5,267 nt of DNA from Sphingomonas bacterium (lineage in GTDB: Bacteria > Pseudomonadota > Alphaproteobacteria > Sphingomonadales > Sphingomonadaceae), in contig JAJAYY010000158.1 of the NCBI GenBank assembly GCA_026785965.1, positions 1 to 5,267 of the forward strand, written 5' to 3'. Below are positions 1-5,267 of this stretch, in pieces (within the stretch, counting starts at the first letter, position 1; each line of letters begins with the position of its first letter). Made by a program: the position numbers and the translations under genes. A model generated the notes under the pieces. The model was not told the origin of the DNA and searched no databases. It saw only the letters and a list, made by a program, of their open reading frames with translations.

Positions 1-128
1 CCCTCGCCCTGGCTCGCCTGGTCGTCCTCGGCGGCGCCCCGCCCCCGCGCCGCCGCCCCCCGGGGGGGCCGCCCCCGGGGGGGGGGCCCCCCCGGGGCGG
101 GGGGGGGGGGGGGGGGCGCCCGCGCCGC
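1..128. other. Low-complexity G/C homopolymer tract at the window edge
   Basis: This stretch contains no A, and its only T residues lie in the first 28 bases. Positions 29-128 are one hundred consecutive G or C bases. Within it are alternating homopolymers: C6 at 56-61, G7 at 62-68, G10 at 77-86, C7 at 87-93 and G18 at 99-116. Nothing resembles a gene. The abrupt change from normal coding-density DNA to homopolymers at the very end of the window suggests low-quality or misassembled sequence at a contig terminus, for example poly-G base calls. A real G-quadruplex-forming repeat is possible but less likely. The first 28 bases look more ordinary in composition and could be remnants of true sequence. 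Confidence 0.75.
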
Positions 129-130
129 AC

Positions 131-170
131 TTTTAAACCAAAACCGCCGCCGCCCGATGGGGCGACGGCG
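131..170 (-). terminator. Intrinsic (rho-independent) terminator of the tad operon
   Basis: On the minus strand, 28 nt after the tadC stop codon, there is an 11-bp stem with one internal mismatch: arms 170-160 and 155-145, mismatch 165/150, and a 4-nt loop at 159-156. One C (144) follows the stem, then the minus-strand tract TTTTGGTTTAAAA (143-131). A stable GC hairpin followed by a T-rich run directly downstream of the last gene fits an intrinsic terminator for the leftward operon. The T-tract is interrupted by GG and AAAA, so efficiency may be moderate. The hairpin is visible in the sequence; termination is inferred. Confidence 0.75.
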
Positions 171-198
171 ATTCTCTATCCCCCCGGGGTGAGCAAGC

Positions 199-1185
199 TC
201 AGGCGCCGCCGATGAAGCTGTCCGAGATGGCGCAGGCGGCCGGGCCAAGAATGACGATGAACAAGGTCGGCAGAATGAACAGGATCAGCGGCACGGTCAT
301 GATCGCCGGCAGGCGGGCGGCCTTTTCCTCGGCGCGCATCATCCGCTCGTTGCGGAATTCGGCCGACAGCACGCGCAGCGCGGAGGCCAGCGGAGTGCCG
401 TATTTTTCGGTCTGGATCATCGTCGTGACGACCCCGCGAACGGCTTCGAGATCGACCCGCACGGCGAGGTTCTCGAACGCCTGGCGGCGCTCGTTGAGGA
501 ATCCCAATTCGATCGCGGTGAGGCCGAATTCATCGCCCAGCTCGGGGTAAGCCTTGCCCAATTCCTTGGCCACGCGGTTGAACGCGGCGTCGACCGTCAG
601 GCCGGCCTCGGCGCAGATGACGAGCAGATCGAGCGCATCGGGCAGGCCCTTGCGGATCGCGTGGCTACGCTTCTTGACCTTGTTGCTGAGCCACAGGTCG
701 GGGGCCTTGTAGCTGAGCACCAGCGTCCCCGCGACGAAGGCATATTTCTTGAGCCCCGACCAGTTCGGGAAAAAATCGATGCCATAGATCAGGATGACCG
801 CGCCGATGCCGAGCACGACCGGCATCACGAAGCGCGCGAAAATGATGAAGAAGGCCAGTTCCTTGGTCCGGATGCCGGCCTGCTGGAGGCGCGTCTGGGT
901 CTTCTTGATCTGGTCGTCCTGGAGCATTTTGAAGCTCGACAGGATCCCGCGGACGCGATCGGCGGCCTGGTTCTTGTTGGTCAGCTTCTTGCGCTTGTTG
1001 GTCGACGCGACAATGCCCGCCTTCAATTGCTCGCGGCGATCGTTGAGCGCCTTGACCCGGCGCGCCATCGGATCCCTGACCGTGGTCGCGGCGTAGATTG
1101 CGGTCAGCACGGCGAGCGTCGCGACGGCGCTGAGCACGGTCGCAACCCAGATGACGTCGACGCCGAGAAGGGTGGGGTTATTCAT
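199..1185 (-). CDS. tadC: Tad pilus inner-membrane platform protein TadC (CpaH)
   Basis: This 328-residue integral membrane protein is the second of the two T2SF-type platform proteins of the Tad/Cpa pilus. With TadB it is thought to form the inner-membrane base that couples assembly-ATPase movement to pilin extraction. Visible features are an N-terminal membrane segment (about residues 11-33), a charged cytoplasmic stretch rich in Lys/Arg (about 37-108), hydrophobic segments at about 111-136 and 147-160, the T2SSF domain (about 180-290) starting with LPDALDLLVICAEAGLTVD, and a C-terminal membrane helix (about 294-320) rich in Ile/Leu/Pro. The motif EKYGTPLASALRVLS is typical of the family. 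Length is normal for TadC. The ATG start is supported by AAGGG at 1197-1193, which overlaps the tadB TAA stop; the genes are 10 bp apart, so translational coupling is likely. It is the last gene before the terminator. Confidence 0.94.
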   Translation of the reverse strand: MNNPTLLGVDVIWVATVLSAVATLAVLTAIYAATTVRDPMARRVKALNDRREQLKAGIVASTNKRKKLTNKNQAADRVRGILSSFKMLQDDQIKKTQTRLQQAGIRTKELAFFIIFARFVMPVVLGIGAVILIYGIDFFPNWSGLKKYAFVAGTLVLSYKAPDLWLSNKVKKRSHAIRKGLPDALDLLVICAEAGLTVDAAFNRVAKELGKAYPELGDEFGLTAIELGFLNERRQAFENLAVRVDLEAVRGVVTTMIQTEKYGTPLASALRVLSAEFRNERMMRAEEKAARLPAIMTVPLILFILPTLFIVILGPAACAISDSFIGGA

Positions 1186-1192
1186 TGTTTGA

Positions 1193-1197
1193 CCCTT
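1193..1197 (-). promoter_or_regulatory. Ribosome binding site of tadC overlapping the tadB stop
   Basis: The minus strand reads TAAGGG across the end of tadB, so the Shine-Dalgarno core AAGGG shares two bases with the TAA stop codon and lies 7 nt before the tadC ATG. A ribosome terminating on tadB would be positioned on this site, which suggests coupled synthesis of the two platform proteins. Confidence 0.7.
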
Positions 1198-2170
1198 AAA
1201 TCTCGAAGTTGATCATCTTGGCCATGATGGCCACGCCGATCGCCATCCAACCCATCCCGACGAGCCCGGCGACGATCAGGCGCTGATCGACGAAGAAGCC
1301 GCCGAGGTAGTTGGGGTTGACCATGTAGACGAGCCCGAAGACGATGAACGGCAGCGAGCCGATGATCATTGCCGAGGCCTTCGATTCCGAGCTCATCGCG
1401 CGGATCTTGAGCTTCATCTGGGCGCGCTTGCGCATTACGTCGTCGAGGTTCGACAGCGTCTCGGCTAGATTGCCGCCGGTCTCGCGCTGGATCGCCAAAG
1501 TGATGACGAAGAATTGGAATTCGGGCGTGCCGAGGCGATCGGCGGTCTCCTGGAGCGCGGCTTCCATCGTCCGCCCGATCTTCATCTTGTCGGCGACCCC
1601 GCGGAACTCGATTCCGACCGGCCCCGGAACTTCGCTCGACACGATGCCGAGCGTTTCGGTGATCGGCAGGCCCGAGCGAAGCCCGCGCACCATCAGTTCG
1701 ATCGCGTCGGGGAAGTTGGACGTGAACTTGGCGACTCGGCGCGTGATCATCTTGCCGACGACGAAGTGGGGCACGCCGATCCCGGCGAAGCAGCCGATGA
1801 AGAAAGCGAGCAGGAACGGTGCGCCCTTGATCAGCAACAGCGACATCGGGAACAGTCCGAGGCCGACCGAGAACATGCCATATTTGGCGAGGCTGATTTG
1901 CTTGCCGGTCTGTTCGAGACGCTTGCGCAGTAGCGCGGGCTTGGGGATCAGGGTCGAGGCGATGCCTTCGGCGCGGCTTTGGCGCGCGGCGAGCAGCTTG
2001 CGGATCTGCGCGTGGGCGCTGGCGGCGAGAACGCCGCCTTCGCCGTGGCGCTCCTTGAGCAGCTCAAGACGCCGTTTGACGTTCTTGCCGACGCTCGGTC
2101 CGCCCAGCGCCTTGGCGCCGAGGAACAGCGCCATCGCCGCACTCATGATCAGGAGAATCCCAAACAGCAT
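1196..2170 (-). CDS. tadB: Tad pilus inner-membrane platform protein TadB (CpaG)
   Basis: This is a 324-residue polytopic membrane protein, the partner of TadC in the inner-membrane platform of the Tad pilus. It has an N-terminal membrane helix (about 2-20), a basic cytoplasmic region (about 29-96), a hydrophobic hairpin (about 98-139), the T2SSF domain (about 153-275) and two C-terminal membrane segments (about 267-284 and 298-318). Family hallmarks include FPDAIELMVRGLRSGLPITE and, later, IQRETGGNLAETLSNLDDVMRKR, both typical of TadB/GspF-like proteins. Length is normal. A GTG at 2173 lies directly before the ATG at 2170. I chose the ATG, with GGGA 8 nt upstream as a modest ribosome binding site; the difference is one residue. 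It sits 72 bp after cpaE and 10 bp before tadC. The assembly ATPase gene cpaF, commonly found immediately upstream, is missing here. Confidence 0.95.
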   Translation of the reverse strand: MLFGILLIMSAAMALFLGAKALGGPSVGKNVKRRLELLKERHGEGGVLAASAHAQIRKLLAARQSRAEGIASTLIPKPALLRKRLEQTGKQISLAKYGMFSVGLGLFPMSLLLIKGAPFLLAFFIGCFAGIGVPHFVVGKMITRRVAKFTSNFPDAIELMVRGLRSGLPITETLGIVSSEVPGPVGIEFRGVADKMKIGRTMEAALQETADRLGTPEFQFFVITLAIQRETGGNLAETLSNLDDVMRKRAQMKLKIRAMSSESKASAMIIGSLPFIVFGLVYMVNPNYLGGFFVDQRLIVAGLVGMGWMAIGVAIMAKMINFEI

Positions 2171-2201
2171 CACTCAGGTCCCGTCTGTTGTGTCCGGCGG
2201 G

Positions 2202-2223
2202 GGCGGGCGGACGGATGCCCGCC
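2202..2223 (-). repeat. Inverted repeat in the cpaE-tadB spacer
   Basis: A perfect 7-bp inverted repeat (GGCGGGC at 2202-2208, GCCCGCC at 2217-2223) with an 8-nt loop lies in the only sizeable gap between genes, downstream of the cpaE stop and upstream of tadB. No T-tract follows on the minus strand, so a terminator is not supported. It could be an mRNA stability or attenuation hairpin separating cpaE from tadB, or simply a consequence of the very GC-rich spacer. The repeat is seen directly; any function is speculation. Confidence 0.45.
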
Positions 2224-2242
2224 GCTCCCGTCGGGCGGATCG

Positions 2243-3514
2243 TCAGGCGGCTTGCGCCGGTTTCGGCTTGGCCAGCATCGACTTCAGATTATCGACCAGT
2301 GACCTGCCGCTGGCATTGCCCTTGGTCTCGGCCGCGCCGCCATCTTCGCTGGCGTGGCTCAGCACCATGTTCGACAAGGTTGCGAACGGGGCGGCGAGCT
2401 TGCCGGTGGCGATTTCGGCCATCGGCTTGCCCAGCTTGGCGGCCTGCGCCGCGGCCTTGGCTTCGTCCGGGAACATGATGTCGATGTTGCGCTCGATCGA
2501 CTGCTCGAAATCCTTCTTGGAAATCTCGAGCGCACCGCCTGAAGGCACGCGGTTCGACACCACGATGACCTTGGTCTGCGGGGCGTTCGACTTGAGCCAG
2601 GCGAGGATGCGGATCGTGTCGCGGGTTGACGCCAGCGTCAGCTCGCTGACCACCACCGCGACATGCGCGTCGTGGACGAGGTGCGGATATTGGATCAGCA
2701 TGTGGCGCGGCAGGTCGAGCACGGTCGATTCGAACGCGTTCTTCATTTCTTCCTGAAGCTGGAAGTAAGCCGTGCCGTCGGTCATCAGCGGCTGGTTGAT
2801 CGGGGCTTCCGCCGACAGCACCGACAGGCGTTCATTGGCGCGCACCATCGCGCGCTCGATGAACAGGCCGTCGATGCGGCTGGGGTTTTCGATCGCGTCG
2901 GTCAGGCCGCGGCCGGGCTCAAGGTCGAGCGCCAGCGCGCCGGTCCCGAAGTGAACGTCGAGATCGAGCAACGCCGTGGTGCGATGCGCCTTTTCGCCCA
3001 GCAACCAGGCGAGGCTGGTGGCCAGCGTCGAGGCGCCGACACCGCCGCGCACGCCGATCACCGCGGTCATCACGTGGGGTTTGTCGACCTGGGTCTCGCC
3101 GCGCGGGCCGGACAGGATCGACTGGGCATGGGCGAAGGTATCGCGCAGCTGGTCGACCGTGAACGGCTTGAGCAAATAGTCGTGAATCCCGCTCGCGACG
3201 AGGTCGCGGTAAAGGCGGACATCGTTGACCTGGCCGGCGGCGATCACGATCGTGCCGGGCTCGCACACTTCGGCGAGCGCGTTGATGTCGTTGAGCGGAT
3301 CGGCGCTTTCGGACAAGTCGACGAACAGGATGTTCGGGCTTGCCGAGACCGACAATGACTGGACCGCATTGCGCAGCCCGCCCTTGTTGACCTTTTCCGG
3401 CGACCAGCCGTGCTCGACCGCAACCGGGCGCAGCATGTCTGCCGTGGCCTCGTCGCAGACGAAGGCGGTGAAGGGATCGCGCAACCCAGCGCGTGCATGG
3501 AACGGAGCGTTCAT
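2243..3514 (-). CDS. cpaE: Pilus assembly protein CpaE (pseudo-receiver plus ParA/MinD-like ATPase domain; TadZ family)
   Basis: This 423-residue cytoplasmic protein belongs to the CpaE/TadZ family, which places the Tad secretion machinery at a cell pole and recruits other components. Residues about 14-135 form an atypical receiver domain: D21/E22, D66 in ILFVDLSES and K116 in DYLLKPF match acidic-pocket and lysine positions, while the usual switch Ser/Thr appears to be Ala (IVIAAG, 90-94). Residues about 148-385 form a ParA/MinD-type P-loop fold: deviant Walker A GVRGGVGAST (154-163) with Arg156 and Ala161 where active ParA/MinD proteins carry lysines, the Walker A' region LLDLDVHFG (182-190), and a Walker B-like VLDLPR (265-270). 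The tail is Ala/Lys/Pro-rich. The ATG start lies 2 bp after the cpaD TAA, with AAGG inside the last cpaD codons, so the two are probably translationally coupled. cpaF does not follow it. Confidence 0.95.
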   Translation of the reverse strand: MNAPFHARAGLRDPFTAFVCDEATADMLRPVAVEHGWSPEKVNKGGLRNAVQSLSVSASPNILFVDLSESADPLNDINALAEVCEPGTIVIAAGQVNDVRLYRDLVASGIHDYLLKPFTVDQLRDTFAHAQSILSGPRGETQVDKPHVMTAVIGVRGGVGASTLATSLAWLLGEKAHRTTALLDLDVHFGTGALALDLEPGRGLTDAIENPSRIDGLFIERAMVRANERLSVLSAEAPINQPLMTDGTAYFQLQEEMKNAFESTVLDLPRHMLIQYPHLVHDAHVAVVVSELTLASTRDTIRILAWLKSNAPQTKVIVVSNRVPSGGALEISKKDFEQSIERNIDIMFPDEAKAAAQAAKLGKPMAEIATGKLAAPFATLSNMVLSHASEDGGAAETKGNASGRSLVDNLKSMLAKPKPAQAA

Positions 3515-3516
3515 CG

Positions 3517-4152
3517 TTAATTGCCCTTCGTGTTGATGTCCTTGAGGCCTTGCTGGCCCGTCGGAATCGCCTTGCGATAGCCCTCAAGCGCTTTGACTGA
3601 GGTGCGGTTGTCGCCAACGCCGCTGCCTTCGCGCCCATGGACCAGGTCTTCGGGATTGGCGACCATCGCCGCCAGCGCACCATTCAGGGCGCAGCCGTAA
3701 TTGGGCATCGTCATGTTGCCGTAATCGGGACGCGACGCATTTTCCCAATTGGGGCAGTTCGGAACCGACGCGCGGGTCCGCGCGACCACCACCCGCACCA
3801 TTCCCGCAGGAACCGCGCCAGGCGTGATCGGGGCCCCGGCGTTGACCATCAGGCCGTAATTGCCGGCGACTCGGGCGACTTCATCGCGCGCGCCATAGGC
3901 ATAAGCGCCATCGACATAAATCGAATCGCCGTAGCCCAGGTCCATCGAGCGGAACCAGGCATCGAGCCGGGCCGCCTCGCTCGCCGACAGCGTTCCGTCG
4001 GGAGCATTGAGGTCGAACGCATAATCGGCCCGCGTGACGACCGGGACGTTGACCGACGACACCCCACGGGCGGGATGGTCGACTGCGGCGCCATTGGTCT
4101 GGCACGCGGCCAGTGTCGAGGCGAGGCTGAGGAGCATGATGCTACGCTTCAT
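3517..4152 (-). CDS. cpaD: Pilus assembly lipoprotein CpaD
   Basis: This 211-residue protein is CpaD, the Tad-pilus outer-membrane lipoprotein thought to assist or stabilise the CpaC secretin. The N-terminus has a lipoprotein signal peptide: MKR, a hydrophobic core, and the lipobox LAAC with the acylated Cys at residue 17. The mature domain carries family motifs PNCPNWENASRPDYGN (131-146) and NYGCALNGALAAMVANPEDL (151-170), with two cysteines (133 and 154) that could form a disulfide. The C-terminus is polar and Gly-rich. I chose the ATG at 4152: AAGGA (4164-4160) lies 7 nt upstream and the signal peptide begins there. A GTG at 4185, overlapping the cpaC TGA, would add 11 polar residues in front of the signal peptide and is less plausible. 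It lies 29 bp after cpaC and 2 bp before cpaE. Confidence 0.92.
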   Translation of the reverse strand: MKRSIMLLSLASTLAACQTNGAAVDHPARGVSSVNVPVVTRADYAFDLNAPDGTLSASEAARLDAWFRSMDLGYGDSIYVDGAYAYGARDEVARVAGNYGLMVNAGAPITPGAVPAGMVRVVVARTRASVPNCPNWENASRPDYGNMTMPNYGCALNGALAAMVANPEDLVHGREGSGVGDNRTSVKALEGYRKAIPTGQQGLKDINTKGN

Positions 4153-4159
4153 GGTTCGA

Positions 4160-4164
4160 TCCTT
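4160..4164 (-). promoter_or_regulatory. Ribosome binding site deciding the cpaD start
   Basis: AAGGA on the minus strand lies 7 nt before the ATG at 4152. It favours this start over the upstream in-frame GTG at 4185, and the resulting N-terminus is a proper lipoprotein signal peptide. Confidence 0.7.
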
Positions 4165-4181
4165 GTGTTGCGCGGGGCCGG

Positions 4182-5267
4182 TCACAGCTTGAAGCCCGGA
4201 GCGGCGGACGCCGGGGCCACAGCGACGGGACCACCCGCCGCAACCGGGCCCGAGCGGCCATTGTAGGTTTGTCCGCCGACCACCATCTGGCCGACGTTCG
4301 GCGAGCGATAGCCATCGGTCGGCAAGGGCAGCTGGCCCGACACCGGTCGCACCAGATACGGTGTGATGACGATCACCAGCTCGGTTTCCGACCGCTTATA
4401 TTTGGTCGACCGGAACAGCGCACCGAGGATCGGCAAATCGCCGAGGAACGGCGCCTTGTCGACGTTGTTGCTGTTCGTATTGCGCAGCAGTCCGGCGATC
4501 ATGAAGCTTTGGCCCGAGCCGAGTTCGACGGTCGTTTCGGCGCGCCGCGTGGTCAACGCCGGAACGGTGTTGCCGCCGATCGTGACCGAGCCCTCGGACG
4601 AGAGCTCGCTGACCTCGGGGCGGACGCGCATCGAGATGCGGCCGTCGCCAAGCACGATCGGGGTGAACGACAGGCCGACGCCATATTGTTTATACTCGAT
4701 CGAGATCGAGCCCTGCTCTTGCGCCACCGGGATCGGATATTCGCCGCCCGCGAGGAAGCTTGCGGTTTCGCCCGACAATGCGGTCAGATTGGGCTCGGCG
4801 AGCGTCGTCACCAGGCCGTCGGCCTCTGACAGTTGAAGCGCCGAGAGAATGTCGAGGCCGAACAATTTGCCAGCGCCAGTCAGCACCGAACCGGCGGTCG
4901 GGATGGTGACCTTGCCGTTGGTCGGATTAATCCCTCCGCCCTGGCCGATGCCGAAATTGAACCCGCCGGTCGTATCGTTGGTCAGAAAGTTGACCCCGAT
5001 CTGCTTGACCAGGCTGCGGCTGACTTCGGCGATCTTGACCCGAAGCATGACCTGCAGCGGAGTCGCCGACTTCAGCCGGCTGACCACCTGCGTGCCTTCG
5101 CCGACATAGGCCTGGACGAGGCGCTGCGCCTCCGACACGTCGTCGGGCGAGCCGACGGTGCCGGTGAGTAGCACGAGGTTGTTCATCGGAGTTGCCTGAA
5201 TATTGGCTTCGGGCATCGCCAGGCGCAGCATCTCGCCGACCGAGCCGACATTGGTGCCGACGCGGAC
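4182..5267 (-). CDS. cpaC: Tad pilus outer-membrane secretin CpaC/RcpA (5' partial)
   Basis: This is the C-terminal 361 residues of the CpaC/RcpA secretin, the outer-membrane ring through which the Tad pilus exits. The reading frame is open to the window edge, so the internal ATG at 5231 is not the start; the signal peptide and part of the N-terminal periplasmic region lie outside. Visible residues about 13-64 resemble a BON/N-domain (LVLLTGTVGSPDDVSEAQRL). They are followed by LQVMLRVKIAEVSRSLVKQIGVNF, the usual entry to the secretin region. The secretin domain (about 130-310) shows LAEPNLTALSGETASFLAGG, then EYPIPVA, ISMRVRPEVSELS, FMIAGLLR, PFLGDLPILGALFRS and ELVIVITPYLVRP, all hallmarks of the family. 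The C-terminal tail (about 311-361) is rich in Gly, Pro, Ala and Val. Full-length relatives run to roughly 450-550 residues. It is followed by cpaD after 29 bp. Confidence 0.95.
   Translation of the reverse strand, partial: VRVGTNVGSVGEMLRLAMPEANIQATPMNNLVLLTGTVGSPDDVSEAQRLVQAYVGEGTQVVSRLKSATPLQVMLRVKIAEVSRSLVKQIGVNFLTNDTTGGFNFGIGQGGGINPTNGKVTIPTAGSVLTGAGKLFGLDILSALQLSEADGLVTTLAEPNLTALSGETASFLAGGEYPIPVAQEQGSISIEYKQYGVGLSFTPIVLGDGRISMRVRPEVSELSSEGSVTIGGNTVPALTTRRAETTVELGSGQSFMIAGLLRNTNSNNVDKAPFLGDLPILGALFRSTKYKRSETELVIVITPYLVRPVSGQLPLPTDGYRSPNVGQMVVGGQTYNGRSGPVAAGGPVAVAPASAAPGFKL

Noticed and set aside
1..28. A possible coding remnant at the window edge (plus-strand frame reading LALARLVVLGG)
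   Set aside because: It is too short and runs into homopolymer sequence that is probably artefactual; no start, stop or family match can be supported.
1344..2756. A 470-codon open reading frame on the plus strand, antisense to tadB, the spacer and the end of cpaE
   Set aside because: It spans two clear genes and the gap between them, its translation is Ser/Arg/Pro-rich with no recognisable domain, and long antisense frames are expected in high-GC DNA with biased third positions.
2663..3358. A 231-codon plus-strand frame antisense to cpaE
   Set aside because: The product is rich in Arg, Gly, Val, Asp and Gln with no family motifs, and lies wholly within a well-supported CpaE coding region.
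2919..3683. A 254-codon minus-strand frame overlapping cpaE and the end of cpaD
   Set aside because: It is a frame-shifted reading of cpaE and cpaD with an Arg-rich composition; the alternative frames encode recognisable proteins at full length.
3637..4266. A 209-codon plus-strand frame antisense to cpaD
   Set aside because: It is Arg/His/Asp-rich without a recognisable domain and is fully explained as the complement of cpaD and the cpaC 3' end.
4182..5231. Treating cpaC as a complete 349-residue gene starting at 5231
   Set aside because: The frame stays open to the window edge, no signal peptide is present at that Met, and secretins of this family are much longer, so the gene is truncated by the window.

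Overview
The window is a single leftward-transcribed block (all genes on the minus strand) from a Tad/Cpa (tight adherence, Flp-type IVc) pilus locus. In transcription order it reads cpaC (5' end cut by the window edge), cpaD, cpaE, tadB (cpaG), tadC (cpaH), then an intrinsic terminator. High GC content, strong G/C preference at third codon positions, a CpaC-CpaD-CpaE order and the CpaE motif RGGVGAST all suggest an alphaproteobacterium. A sphingomonad (Sphingomonas or a relative) is my best guess, but the family-level assignment is inference.

Region by region: 5267-4182 encodes the C-terminal 361 residues of the outer-membrane secretin; 4152-3517 encodes the CpaD lipoprotein; 3514-2243 encodes CpaE, a pseudo-receiver/ParA-MinD-like localisation ATPase; 2170-1196 and 1185-199 encode the paired inner-membrane platform proteins TadB and TadC. 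Gaps are 29, 2, 72 and 10 bp, so this looks like one operon with translational coupling at several junctions. A GC-rich hairpin followed by a T-rich tract (about 131-170) closes the operon. Positions 1-128 are an almost pure G/C homopolymer-rich stretch that looks more like a contig-end artefact than biology.

Together the products would form the outer-membrane channel (CpaC with CpaD), a polar positioning factor (CpaE) and the inner-membrane assembly platform (TadB/TadC). The most notable point is an absence: cpaF/tadA, the assembly ATPase that normally lies between cpaE and tadB, is not there. The cpaE-tadB junction is only 72 bp and contains an inverted repeat. No pilin, prepilotease or CpaB is in view, and no operon promoter is visible because the 5' end lies beyond the window. 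I see no undescribed system; this is a recognisable pilus locus with an unusual gene order.
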